Shown: positions 7,530 through 15,966, counted from the first letter of the stretch. The stretch is DNA of 56,653 bases from an uncultured Collinsella sp. (GCA_934647195.1 CAKUFD010000012.1:1-56653), one strand, 5' to 3'. Translations and numbers: made by a program. The notes: generated by a model not told the origin, from the sequence alone.

Positions 7530-10229
7530 ATGTCCGAGGAAAACGAATTCGACGAAAGCCTGCCCAAGCCGGTCATGAGCATCCTTGGAGCGTATCGCTC
7601 CGTCTTGTACCAGGAAATGTTCTTCCTCCGAGACAACGGCGGTCGCAGATACAAGGCGACGAACGGCAGGCTCATCGGAAAGTCCGGCGAAGGGTTTGCC
7701 TACAGCTTCGATCTCGAGGCCGAGTTGTTTCTCTCCGAAGATTCGCCGGTGACCGTCACCGCAGGAAGCGAGAGTGCCAAGGGCAAAGTGCTCGCATGTG
7801 AAGACTTCGAGGTCATCCTCATCCTTGCGTTGAACCTTGGCGCAAAAGTTCCCTCGGCGTTCATCAGCGTCGAGCCCTGGAAGCTGCTCGATTCAATGAA
7901 TGAGCGCCTTTTGACACTCAATCCGAAGAAGAACCCCATTGCGGTCAAGCTGCTCCATGACGGCCCCAGGCTTTCTACCAAACGCCCTATAGAGGAAGTG
8001 GATACGGGACAGGAAGCCGCAAAGGCCCACGCCGAGAGCGATCCTGTAACCGTCATCTGGGGTCCTCCCGGCACAGGCAAGACGCATACCATGGCCGAGA
8101 TAGCCATCGACTGCCTATCAAAAGGCAAGAGCGTCTTGGTCGTGTCCCACAGCAATATCTCCGTCGACGGAGTCGTTTCCAAAGTCGCAGAGCTCATGCG
8201 CACGACCGGCATGGGGAAAGAGCTGGCAGCAGGCAAGGTCATGCGCTTCGGGCACGTGAGGGACGAAGCTCTCGCCCTCGACGACGAGGTCGTGGCATAC
8301 AACTACGCGCTTCGTCGCGACCCAAAGCTAGCCAGAAAGTTCGAATCGCTTTTGAAGGAAAGGGACGAGATCGTCAGGTCCGGATCCTCGCATTCGCAGA
8401 GGCGCGTCAAGGTCGAAGAGGAAATCAAGTCGATCAGGAAATCTATCGCCGACGAGGAGAAGCGCTGCGTCGAGCGAGCTCGACTCGTCGCCACGACCGT
8501 GTCGAGGGTTTACGCCAACAAGCTCTTCGAGGGCAAGCAGTACGACATGGTCATGTTCGACGAGGTCTCGATGGCGTATGTTCCGCAAGTCGTCTGCGCG
8601 GCGATGCACGCCCGCTCGCGGCTGGTCTTAGTAGGCGACTTCAGACAGCTGCCGCCGATCGCCCAGGGGCCGAAAAGCAAGGGCGCGCTCTCGAGGGACA
8701 TATTCTGGTACCTGAAGATCTGCGACGATTCGCAGCGCGCCAATTACCATCCTTGGCTCGTGATGCTCAATGAGCAGAGGAGAATGCACCCCTCCATCGC
8801 AGCGTTCTCGAGCGAAGCCTTCTACGGCGGCATGCTGCTGAACCATCCGAGCACCGAACATGCCCGCGACGAGATCGTTGACAGCGTCCCGTACCCTGGC
8901 GAGCCCATGTTGCTCGTTGACCTCTCCGGAACGTTTTGCGCTGCCGGCAAGAACAGCGACAACTCGCGCTTCAACGTCTTGAGCGCCGTGGTGTCGCTGG
9001 CAATGGCGCTTGACGCCGAAGACGATTCCGGCTGCGGTGTTGCCGTCATCGCGCCGTACGCCGCTCAGGTTCGGCTGATAAGGGCGATGCTGCAGGATTT
9101 TCGCGCGCGCAAGCTCCAAACAGACGTCTCTTGCGCAACCGTCCATCAGTTCCAGGGATCCGAGCGAGACGTAGTCATCATCGACGCGGTCGAGAGCTTT
9201 CCCGCGAAGAGCCTGGGGATCCTCACGTCCAACAACGAGAACGGATCGCTCGACCGCCTTGTGAACGTCGCTGCCACGCGCGCAAGGGGCAAGCTCGTGA
9301 CCGTGGCAAGCGGAAGGTTCTGGGATATCCAGACGAGGGAATCGAGAAACGCGTTCGGGAAACTCATCGCGCATCATCGCGCGGAAGACATGGTCGCCAG
9401 CGCAGGGAGCGGTGACCTTGCCGAGGTTCTTGGCGAAATGTACACAGGGCCCAACATCACCGTGATTTTGGATGCAGAAGACGCAATGAGCCGATTCCTC
9501 CACGACATCAGCCGGGCCGTGCACAAGATCGCGATTTCGATGCCCGACGGCAGGCTTATCGACCCCTTCCAAGGGCAAGCGCTCGCAAGCCTGAGGGAGG
9601 CGAAGGCAAGGGGCGTTGACATCGTCATGAAATGTAGGAACTGGAAGGACCTGCCGGAAGATTGGAAGGGCCTGGGCTGGCAATCCGACGATGCGGACAG
9701 CCCCCTCGTCATCGTCGACGAGGAAACGGCCTGGTACGGTATGCCCCTTTCGCAAGGGAGGTTCGTGAGCTCCAAAGGCGAAGGCACCGCCGTCGTGCTC
9801 CAATCTCCCATGCGCATCAAGGGCAAGTGCACCATCGAGATGCTCTCGTCTTTGGCCGACATGCAATCGAGGATGGTAGATGGAAGGAAGCGCTCGCTCC
9901 AGCAACGCTCCGGCGTGTCCGCGGGCGACAAAGACGGCAAGTCGCAGAGCGGCCTTTCTCTGTACATGCGGGAGAACATGAAGTGCAAGCGCTGCGGTGG
10001 CCCGATGAAGCTCGAGCGGGGCTTCAAGAGCGGCAAATTCTACGCGAAATGCACCGTGAAGGCATGCGGCGAGACGGAGCTCGTTGACAAAGGCTTCGTC
10101 AACCACTACCTATGCGTGAAGCAGGCGCGTTGCCCGAAATGCAAAAGCCGCCTCGAGGCGCGGATAAGCAAGTTCGGCATATACATCCAATGCGATCGCG
10201 GCCACACGATCAAGCTCGACGAGGTTTGA
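7530..10229 (+). CDS. SF1 (UPF1-like) helicase with degenerate C-terminal domain and two zinc ribbons
   Basis: About 899 residues. The start at 7530 is preferred to 7500 because AGGAG and GAGG lie 7-14 bases upstream. The helicase core has GPPGTGKTHT (about 177), MFDEVS (about 341), VGDFRQLPPI (about 367), EQRRMHP, YAAQVRLI, HQFQGSERDVV (about 540) and VAATRARGK (about 578), the complete SF1 set. Residues about 640-800 resemble a phospholipase D-like fold but show no HxK motif. The C-terminus holds two CxxC...C zinc ribbons (CKRC near 817, CPKC near 866) like topoisomerase I fingers. It lies 55 bp after the DUF4268 gene in the same direction. Role inferred: DNA or RNA unwinding in the extended BREX module. 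Confidence 0.85.
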   Translation: MSEENEFDESLPKPVMSILGAYRSVLYQEMFFLRDNGGRRYKATNGRLIGKSGEGFAYSFDLEAELFLSEDSPVTVTAGSESAKGKVLACEDFEVILILALNLGAKVPSAFISVEPWKLLDSMNERLLTLNPKKNPIAVKLLHDGPRLSTKRPIEEVDTGQEAAKAHAESDPVTVIWGPPGTGKTHTMAEIAIDCLSKGKSVLVVSHSNISVDGVVSKVAELMRTTGMGKELAAGKVMRFGHVRDEALALDDEVVAYNYALRRDPKLARKFESLLKERDEIVRSGSSHSQRRVKVEEEIKSIRKSIADEEKRCVERARLVATTVSRVYANKLFEGKQYDMVMFDEVSMAYVPQVVCAAMHARSRLVLVGDFRQLPPIAQGPKSKGALSRDIFWYLKICDDSQRANYHPWLVMLNEQRRMHPSIAAFSSEAFYGGMLLNHPSTEHARDEIVDSVPYPGEPMLLVDLSGTFCAAGKNSDNSRFNVLSAVVSLAMALDAEDDSGCGVAVIAPYAAQVRLIRAMLQDFRARKLQTDVSCATVHQFQGSERDVVIIDAVESFPAKSLGILTSNNENGSLDRLVNVAATRARGKLVTVASGRFWDIQTRESRNAFGKLIAHHRAEDMVASAGSGDLAEVLGEMYTGPNITVILDAEDAMSRFLHDISRAVHKIAISMPDGRLIDPFQGQALASLREAKARGVDIVMKCRNWKDLPEDWKGLGWQSDDADSPLVIVDEETAWYGMPLSQGRFVSSKGEGTAVVLQSPMRIKGKCTIEMLSSLADMQSRMVDGRKRSLQQRSGVSAGDKDGKSQSGLSLYMRENMKCKRCGGPMKLERGFKSGKFYAKCTVKACGETELVDKGFVNHYLCVKQARCPKCKSRLEARISKFGIYIQCDRGHTIKLDEV

Positions 10230-10284
10230 TGGGCGTGTGACATGTTGATGAGGGGGCCGTTCAACACGACTTCGAGTGACATCG

Positions 10285-10377
10285 TCACAGCACGCGCTTT
10301 CCAATCCATACTACGAGCCCGATGAAGCCCAGGCATAGTTTTCCGATAAAGCCGAATACGCATTTAATAATCTTCAT
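10285..10377 (-). CDS. 30-residue membrane peptide
   Basis: A tiny frame, MKIIKCVFGFIGKLCLG followed by a short hydrophobic stretch and a basic end (GKRVL). It has one predicted membrane segment with flanking lysines and arginine. It overlaps the end of the upstream gene by 14 bp, and GGAAGG lies about 12 bases before its ATG. It is the last frame of the mobilization block and converges on the helicase gene. No function is recognised; it could be a leaderless toxin-like or accessory peptide, or untranslated. Confidence 0.4.
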   Translation of the reverse strand: MKIIKCVFGFIGKLCLGFIGLVVWIGKRVL

Positions 10378-10966
10378 TTTGAAATCCTTCCAGCCAGTTC
10401 TCTTCTTGATTGTTGGTTCCTGCTTCATTCGTTGATTGCCCGGGGCAAGCCGCTTTGAGTCGGTAGACGAGATCTTCCGAGCAGCCACAGTGCCGCGGTA
10501 TCGCATCGCGCGCAATGCCGCAGTCGGCTTGCGAGACGGTTGAAAGCTCATCGAACAGCTGCACGACAGCCTCCGCAACCGATCGGTTCGACGTTCCGAG
10601 CCATAGGCCTGCCGACCTTCTCAGCTGGCCAACGTCGACCATCTCGCCGAGGATGCGCGCTAGGGCTACCTCGCCGTCAACGGCGACCCATTCGAGTTCG
10701 TCCAACTCAGAAGCTTCCGCCAACAGGAATCGCCAACCGCGCCTGCGCCTGGCGACGGGTGTCTCGTCGTCAGGGCATTCCTCGGTGCCCGAAGGGTCGG
10801 CGTCGTAATGATGGGCGGCAAGCCACAATCCCGTTATTCCAAGCTCGTCGAAGCGCAGTTCGAAGTTCGTGAGTGCGTTCCCTTTCCCTAATGGGCTTGG
10901 GGCTGTGAACGACATCGTGTCGAACACGTCGACCCTGCCGTTTCGGTATGCCATCTCTATCTTCAT
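10364..10966 (-). CDS. conserved hypothetical protein of the mobilization block
   Basis: A 200-residue acidic protein that I do not recognise. Its start codon directly abuts the relaxase stop (TAA then ATG), with GAGGTGA upstream, so it is translated from the relaxase message. It has an aspartate/glutamate-rich middle (EECPDDET), a basic RRRRGWRF patch near residue 80, and no signal peptide or membrane segment. A cargo or mobilization-accessory role is guessed only from position. Confidence 0.6.
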   Translation of the reverse strand: MKIEMAYRNGRVDVFDTMSFTAPSPLGKGNALTNFELRFDELGITGLWLAAHHYDADPSGTEECPDDETPVARRRRGWRFLLAEASELDELEWVAVDGEVALARILGEMVDVGQLRRSAGLWLGTSNRSVAEAVVQLFDELSTVSQADCGIARDAIPRHCGCSEDLVYRLKAACPGQSTNEAGTNNQEENWLEGFQNEDY

Positions 10967-12244
10967 TTACCGTTCACCTCGATCTACCCGGCGTTGCTCT
11001 CGTCGGCGCTGTTGCGCTGTTTCCAGCTCCTTGTTTCGACCGTTTGGCGCATGGGCGTTGGCTCGACGCCTGTCATCGTTGGGATGCGTACACGGCTCGC
11101 CCTTCTCGGGCAACAGCCCGTACGAGGCGAGTATTTGGACTGCCTCGCGGATTTCCATCGCGGCTGCGATGACGCGAGGGTCGCTGAAGGTTCGTTCCGC
11201 CTTGGCCTCCATGGCGCGTGCCCTTGTTGTCGCATCCGCACGGTTCGCTATCCCGTACTTAGAGCACGTCTCCAGGGCGCTTGCAAGGTCCTGTAGGTCG
11301 CTCAGGCTCTCAAGCGCGATAGCGCTCCTTGCGGCTTTCAGTACCTCGCGGTTGCTCATGCCTTCGAAGCTCGTTCCGCCGAAGCTCCTCCCGACGGCTT
11401 GCTTGGTGTAGGCGTACCCGAGCTTGCCTCCAGAAACCTTGCATTTCGGCGTTTCCCTCATGCTGTAGACCCAGTCGTCCCGTCCGCCGCGCGCCGATGC
11501 CGGCGAGACCTCGATGCCCAGCAGCCCGAGCACCTGTCTGAACTCGGCGTCGCTTCTTGAGAGCCCCTTCGCTATGCCTACGCGGCACCTGATGTCCGAC
11601 ACCCATGAGTAACCGCCTTCTGCGACTATCTCGTGCTCGGCGCGGCTCATGTGGACGTCATGCCGTTTGGAAGGCATCTTGCGCCCATTCTCTTTCTCTG
11701 CAAGCCTTTCGACGCCGCTCTTGGCCTTCGCCTCGTTGGAAAGGCCGCGCAGCCCGCGCTCCCGGGCCATGTCCTGCAAGGCGCGGTTGAGTTCGAGCGG
11801 GTTTCTCGTCTGCATCCTGTTGCCGGTTTTCAGGTTGGTGTTGTTCACCACCACGTGCGCGTGCGGTATCCCGTTGGCGTTGTCGTCGTGGTATACGATG
11901 GCTATCTGGTGGTCGCCGAAGAAGCGGAGCGCCCAGTCGCTCGCTATCCCGCGCAGCGCCTCGATGTCGATGCCGTCCTCCGGGTCGGGCGAGATGACGA
12001 AGTGCTTGTAGGTGCGCGCCTTTCTGCCCTTGCAAGGCGCATCGTTTCCGAAGGACGCCCGCATCCGGTCCATCTCGCGGTCCCATTCGACCGCATCCTT
12101 GCCAGCCTGGTCGTAGCCGCCCATCTCACGTTCGTCCCAGGACAGGTTGAAGAAGTCGCGGGCTATGGCGCGCCCGTTCTTCTCAAGGTATTTCCGGACG
12201 TTGCGGCAGCCCGTGTGCCCGGATATCGGCTTCAGTATCGGCAT
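10967..12244 (-). CDS. relaxase / mobilization nuclease (HUH type, MobP-like)
   Basis: A 425-residue relaxase. The N-terminal region has YLEKNGRAIARDFFNL with a candidate nicking tyrosine, and residues about 117-133 contain HDDNANGIPHAHVVVN, the HUH metal-binding motif of plasmid and ICE relaxases. The enzyme would nick the element at oriT and stay covalently attached during transfer. Its start overlaps the end of the upstream MobC-like gene by 13 bp. No coupling protein or type IV secretion genes are seen, so in this window the element looks mobilizable rather than self-transmissible. Confidence 0.9.
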   Translation of the reverse strand: MPILKPISGHTGCRNVRKYLEKNGRAIARDFFNLSWDEREMGGYDQAGKDAVEWDREMDRMRASFGNDAPCKGRKARTYKHFVISPDPEDGIDIEALRGIASDWALRFFGDHQIAIVYHDDNANGIPHAHVVVNNTNLKTGNRMQTRNPLELNRALQDMARERGLRGLSNEAKAKSGVERLAEKENGRKMPSKRHDVHMSRAEHEIVAEGGYSWVSDIRCRVGIAKGLSRSDAEFRQVLGLLGIEVSPASARGGRDDWVYSMRETPKCKVSGGKLGYAYTKQAVGRSFGGTSFEGMSNREVLKAARSAIALESLSDLQDLASALETCSKYGIANRADATTRARAMEAKAERTFSDPRVIAAAMEIREAVQILASYGLLPEKGEPCTHPNDDRRRANAHAPNGRNKELETAQQRRREQRRVDRGER

Positions 12245-12657
12245 AGCCCGTCGCCTACTACGATGGAGCCTCCCAAGTCGTCGAGCCGCCCCTCTAGCCT
12301 GCGCCGGCCTTCTTCGACCGCATCGAGCTTATCGTTCGCGATGTCGATCTGCTGGACGAAGTAATCCCGTTCGGGGGCTTTCCTGCGCGCTGCGTACGCT
12401 ATCGCGTTGAGGGCGTGGACGCCCTGGTTGTAATGGCGCCCCCAGCGGACGAGCTCGTAGCGCAGGGCGCCGAGCGTCTTCGCGTCGACGACAAGCACCC
12501 TTGATCCCTTTGGGTCTGGGCATGCCGATACCGGGATGCGGATGAGGTAGCGCATATAGGTCGACGGGGCGACGTCGAGGGCCGCGGCGTTCTCGTGCAG
12601 AGATCCGTAGTCCCGGTCGTCGAGCCTGCAGGTGACCATGTGGGTTTTCGTGGCCAT
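12232..12657 (-). CDS. MobC-like relaxosome accessory protein (ribbon-helix-helix)
   Basis: A 141-residue protein beginning MATKTHMVTCRLDDRDYG. The start at 12657 is set by AAGGAG a few bases upstream; a longer frame from 12687 has no such signal. The pattern (short beta strand, then the SLHENAAALDVAPSTYMRYLIR helices, then a helical C-terminus with GRHYNQGVHALNAIAY) is that of MobC-type plasmid mobilization proteins, which bind near oriT and help the relaxase. It overlaps the relaxase start by 13 bp, so they are coupled. Confidence 0.8.
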   Translation of the reverse strand: MATKTHMVTCRLDDRDYGSLHENAAALDVAPSTYMRYLIRIPVSACPDPKGSRVLVVDAKTLGALRYELVRWGRHYNQGVHALNAIAYAARRKAPERDYFVQQIDIANDKLDAVEEGRRRLEGRLDDLGGSIVVGDGLCRY

Positions 12658-12916
12658 GGGATTCTCCTTCGCGGTCGGCGCAGCCAAACGTGGAAGGTGC
12701 TGCGCGGTTCGTTTCTTGAGCGAGCTCTTGCTCGCCGAGGAGCGGGGGCAGCCCCCGCATGCTTCCTTCCTGCGGCGGTGTCGCCGCTGGGAGGAAGCGG
12801 TTCCGAGCCATTGCCCGGCACGGCGCCAAGGTGCCTTCTGCCGTTGCGTATCGACTCGGACAAGTGCTATTCCGGCATGCGTTGGAAAACGTATTACGGA
12901 ATAGGCTACTTGCTAC
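12658..12916. other. intergenic region upstream of the mob genes, candidate oriT region
   Basis: About 259 bp between mobC and parB. It contains a GAGCGAGC/GCTCGC-type hairpin (about 12718-12739), a GC-rich GGGGGCAGCCCCCGC palindrome and an AT-richer stretch near 12880-12915 with GAAAACGTATTACG (12885-12898). oriT usually lies next to the relaxosome genes, so this is the natural place for it. No nick site can be assigned with confidence. Confidence 0.3.
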
Positions 12917-13840
12917 CTAAGGGGTCGAAGACGCCTCCGATGCATCCATCAGCTTTCGAAGGGCGGCTTGAATCGCCTCGATGCATTTCGCGTCGTGCGG
13001 CGCTGGCGTTCCCTTGAGGTCCTTCGCGTACTTGTCGACGAGCTTCCTTGCCTTGGCCAGCGCGTCGTCGGGTCGCGATTCCGAAGGGCGGATCGAGAGA
13101 AGGGATTGGGTGATATCGCGCTTCGACATGCCGTCGACGTCCATCTCCCTGAAAGCCTTCTCCTGCGCTTGCTTGGGCATGGCGGCGAGCTCCTTCACCG
13201 CTGCCGCCGAGATCTTGCCGGCGTTTGCCAGAGGTTTCCAGGAATCCGACACCGATTCCTCGATCGTCTTCGCCAGGGCCTCGTCGCGCTTGATGGTCTT
13301 TCCCGATACCTTGCGCCCCGTCTGCTTCTCGATGATGGAGGCTTTGATGTCCTCGGTGCGCACGCCCGAAAGCGCTGGGTCCGCGTCGCGCATGTTCTGA
13401 ACTTGCGCGCCGAGGGCCCTCGTCGCGGCGGCGCGCTCTGCCACCGTGAGCTCGCGCACGAAGTAGTTGGCCGCATGAAGCATGGACACCGCCTGCTCGT
13501 CAGTTATGCCCTCGACGATGCGGCAGCCCATCTTCCGATAGGCGGGGTTCTTGGCAGCCAGCAGCCTGAACGCGGCGCGGCGCCTATGTCCCGATATGAG
13601 CTGCCAGCGCCCGTCCGTTAGCTTGCGGACAAGCGGCAGGTCGGTGAGGCCGTCTTTCTCGATTGATTCCGCCAGCGCCTCGATGGCGGCTTTCTCCATG
13701 GAGTAGACGGCGTTTGCCGGGTTGTCTTCGATGGCGTCGATGTCGAGCTCCGCCACTGGGTATTTGCTTCTGGTCTTAGCGCCCGCATCGAGCAGTCCGC
13801 TGATGGAGAACCCTGCGGCCACGTCACTTGCCGAGTTCAT
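12917..13840 (-). CDS. parB: ParB family partition protein
   Basis: A 307-residue protein with a ParB/Sulfiredoxin N-terminal domain. It shows DIDAIEDNPANAVYSM, the ALAESIEKDGL helix, and the SGHRRRAAFR box (about residues 85-94) that binds nucleotide in ParB proteins. A central helix-turn-helix-like part follows, then a lysine-rich C-terminus. The start at 13840 has AGAGGAGG upstream and overlaps the end of parA by 17 bp. With ParA it would stabilise an element that spends time outside the chromosome. The element is otherwise integrated, so partition genes suggest a circular, possibly replicating stage. Confidence 0.88.
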   Translation of the reverse strand: MNSASDVAAGFSISGLLDAGAKTRSKYPVAELDIDAIEDNPANAVYSMEKAAIEALAESIEKDGLTDLPLVRKLTDGRWQLISGHRRRAAFRLLAAKNPAYRKMGCRIVEGITDEQAVSMLHAANYFVRELTVAERAAATRALGAQVQNMRDADPALSGVRTEDIKASIIEKQTGRKVSGKTIKRDEALAKTIEESVSDSWKPLANAGKISAAAVKELAAMPKQAQEKAFREMDVDGMSKRDITQSLLSIRPSESRPDDALAKARKLVDKYAKDLKGTPAPHDAKCIEAIQAALRKLMDASEASSTP

Positions 13841-14594
13841 CGAAGACCTCCTCTGCGAGTGCGGCATAGTCCTTTGCTGCGCGGTTCTTCGGGTCGAATT
13901 CCACGACCGGCTGCCATTGCCAGCTGCCCTCCATCACCTTCGAGGAAGAGTGGATCACGGTTCGGAGTTGGTCGTTCGGGAAGAAACGGTCGAGAACCTC
14001 CGCGCCCGTTGCCTCGCTGCGCGTCGCGCGGCCGGGAACGCAGGTCCTCAGAATCTTGAAGCGAGGCGTTGGCATGCGCAGAGCGTCGGCGATGGCGCGC
14101 GTGGCGTTCACCGTGAGAGCGGTCCCTCGCATCACCGACCCGTCGAGCTTCACGGGCACGATCACCAGCCCGCCTTCCGCTGCGGCGAGGTACGCGTTGA
14201 AGGCGAGGCGCTTCATGACGGGCGAGCAGTCGACGATCGCGACGTCGTAATCGCCCGAAGCGTCGTCGAGCGCGAATTTGAGCCGCTGCTCCCGAAGCAT
14301 CAGCTCGTTCTGGTCGATAAGGTCGATGAGCGACGGCACCATGCTCAGGCTCGGAATCTTGGTTTCATGGGCCACCTTCTCTACGGGGGCATTCCCGTAG
14401 AGAAGCGATATGGAGTTGCGCCCGGTGGACTCGGCTTCGCCGTAGAGCCCGAAGTAATCGGTCGCCGAAGCCTGGGGATCGAGGTCTATCAGCAGGACCC
14501 TCTTGCCGTCCTTGGCGAACAGCGTGGCCAGGTTGACGGCTGTGGTCGTCTTGCCGACGCCGCCTTTGTAATTCGAGATGGCGATGGTGTTCAT
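13824..14594 (-). CDS. parA: ParA family partition ATPase
   Basis: A 256-residue Walker-type ATPase beginning MNTIAISNYKGGVGKTTTAVNL, with the deviant Walker A KGGVGKTT (residues 9-16), the second motif LLIDLDPQAS and the VDCSPV switch. ParA proteins drive DNA segregation with ParB. The start at 14594 is set by GGAGGAAG upstream. It is the first gene of the parAB operon, and its promoter carries a strong palindromic operator at 14677-14712. Confidence 0.92.
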   Translation of the reverse strand: MNTIAISNYKGGVGKTTTAVNLATLFAKDGKRVLLIDLDPQASATDYFGLYGEAESTGRNSISLLYGNAPVEKVAHETKIPSLSMVPSLIDLIDQNELMLREQRLKFALDDASGDYDVAIVDCSPVMKRLAFNAYLAAAEGGLVIVPVKLDGSVMRGTALTVNATRAIADALRMPTPRFKILRTCVPGRATRSEATGAEVLDRFFPNDQLRTVIHSSSKVMEGSWQWQPVVEFDPKNRAAKDYAALAEEVFDELGK

Positions 14595-14672
14595 CGCTTC
14601 CTCCTTTGCATTCGCGCCCTGGCTGCGCAAGATGTGGAAGGGGCGCAGCCGGGGGTTTCGTAATACGTTTTC

Positions 14673-14712
14673 ATTGTATCAAATACCGTTCGATATTGAA
14701 CGGTATTTGATA
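14673..14712 (-). promoter_or_regulatory. parAB promoter overlapping a palindromic operator
   Basis: A 15-bp perfect inverted repeat, TATCAAATACCGTTC (14677-14691) and GAACGGTATTTGATA (14698-14712), has the core ACCGTTC-N6-GAACGGT. On the minus strand a -35-like TTCAAT (14695-14700) and a -10-like TACAAT (14673-14678) are separated by 16 bp, so the palindrome covers the promoter. The same core recurs at 17247-17301 beside the xis and xre genes, pointing to a common repressor. Confidence 0.65.
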
Positions 14713-14760
14713 CGGCAAGAGCTCCGAAGAAACGGAAAAGCGCCTTCAGACCGCTTTTCC

Positions 14761-14898
14761 GCGGCAGGTGCAGGATGCCTTCGCATCCTGCCGCAGGGGT
14801 TTGGGGACGAGGAGTCCCCATGCTCAGCTTCCGCCCACCATATCCGCCGCTGGGCTCTTTTGCCGCAGGCGAGCCCGCCGAGGTTGCCCTCGGCGGGC
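14761..14898. terminator. two strong hairpins between yraN-like gene and parA
   Basis: Hairpin one (14761-14794) pairs GGATGC with GCATCC around a CTTC loop, extended by GCGGCAG. Hairpin two pairs GCCCGCCGAGG (14873-14883) with CCTCGGCGGGC (14888-14898). Neither has a clear T-run. They lie just downstream of the yraN-like gene on the minus strand and could end that message. The rest of 14595-14928 shows only the parAB operator. Confidence 0.4.
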
Positions 14899-14928
14899 CG
14901 CTGCTTGCCCGAAACGGCCCGGAGGTCG

Positions 14929-15297
14929 TTAGGCCGGATCGGCTGACAGTGCGTTGATGTGGTGGCGCAGCATCGCGCGGCTTTCGCCGATGACCACCAT
15001 CGAGATGATGTCGAAGCGGACGGACACGTCGGTTTCCTCGTAGCCGGCCATGTAGGCGATCGCGGTGCGCTCGAACTTGGCGCGCTTCGCTTCGGTGTCC
15101 GCCTCCGCAGGGAAGCCGGCCTCGGCGCCCGTCCTGGCGTTCACCTCGACGAAGACGACGGCCGCATCGTCGCGGGCGATGATATCGGCGCCGCCTGCGG
15201 CGCATTCCCAGCTGGTCTCGAGGATTTCGTAGCCCCTCGACTCCAGGAACCGCTCGGATGCCTTGATTGCCTTGGGCTTGAGTTGCTCTGCGTTCAT
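14929..15297 (-). CDS. YraN / UPF0102-like endonuclease-fold protein
   Basis: A 122-residue protein with the UPF0102 pattern: FLESRGYEILETSWE, then GGADIIARDDAAVVFVEVNAR (the D and ExN/ExK core of a PD-(D/E)XK fold), then AEADTEAKRAKFERTAIAYM. The family lysine appears replaced by asparagine in VEVNAR. The start at 15297 has GGAGG upstream. Such proteins are usually chromosomal next to rnhB; here it sits in a mobile element between parA and the integrase block. Function unknown; a role in DNA processing of the element is possible. Confidence 0.7.
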   Translation of the reverse strand: MNAEQLKPKAIKASERFLESRGYEILETSWECAAGGADIIARDDAAVVFVEVNARTGAEAGFPAEADTEAKRAKFERTAIAYMAGYEETDVSVRFDIISMVVIGESRAMLRHHINALSADPA

Positions 15298-15603
15298 GGT
15301 TGACCTCCATCGAATCTTGGCTGGACCCTTTGTCCTGCCTTGTGATTCGAAGGCCGCGCCGCGGGGCGCGCGCCGCAAGGGAGGAAAGCCGAAGGCGTCT
15401 TGCCCCAACCCTCTCCGCCGCAAGTTTCACTAATTCTTTTTCAGTCCTGCCCCCTGAATATCCTGCAAAAGAATTCGGGAAAGTTTCGGCGCCCTTGCGG
15501 CGTGGGTCCCGTTGCGCGAACGTGGCGAATCCAAGGAAGGCGAAGGGCCTTTGCCGGTTCGGAGGTATCCATCGCTCGCAGCAAAACGCAGCGAAGGCTT
15601 CGG
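15298..15603. other. non-coding gap
   Basis: About 306 bp without a supportable gene. A GC-rich GGCCGCGCCGCGGGGCGCGCGC-like stretch lies near 15350 (only part quoted as continuous: GGCCGCGCCGCGG). No convincing promoter, repeat or RNA gene is seen. Confidence 0.4.
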
Positions 15604-15966
15604 TCAGCCGCGTCCCATCTGCTCGATCAGGGCATCCTCCTCGTCAAGCGGGCTCTCGACGTCGGCAATCCCGAGGAAAAGGTCGCATAGCAGCTCGACC
15701 CTCGCTTCGAGCTCGTCGCCGAGATCGCCCTTGTTGCGCAGGCGGCTCAGCTCGCCGACGACAGCGCGCATCTCGTCGCGAAGCATCTTGAGCGTGCGGA
15801 CGTCCGGGACGATGGTGAACCCCTTGTCCTCGATCTTCGCCATGATGTACTCCTGCTGCGTGACCCCGGCTGCCCTCGCGAGAAGCTCGATGCGATGGCT
15901 CTCCTCGGGCGAGCAGCGGAACGCCTTCGAGATGGTTCGCTTGCGGTGGCTGTTCGGGCAGGGCAT
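15604..15966 (-). CDS. small MobC/ribbon-helix-helix-like protein
   Basis: A 120-residue protein beginning MPCPNSHRKRTISKAFRCS, then a helix pair ESHRIELLARAAGVTQQEYI, which resembles the N-terminus of MobC or other ribbon-helix-helix DNA-binding proteins. The C-terminus is acidic. Its ATG overlaps the integrase stop (TGATG), so it is translated with the integrase. It could bind near the element's ends or oriT. Function inferred from pattern and position only. Confidence 0.6.
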   Translation of the reverse strand: MPCPNSHRKRTISKAFRCSPEESHRIELLARAAGVTQQEYIMAKIEDKGFTIVPDVRTLKMLRDEMRAVVGELSRLRNKGDLGDELEARVELLCDLFLGIADVESPLDEEDALIEQMGRG

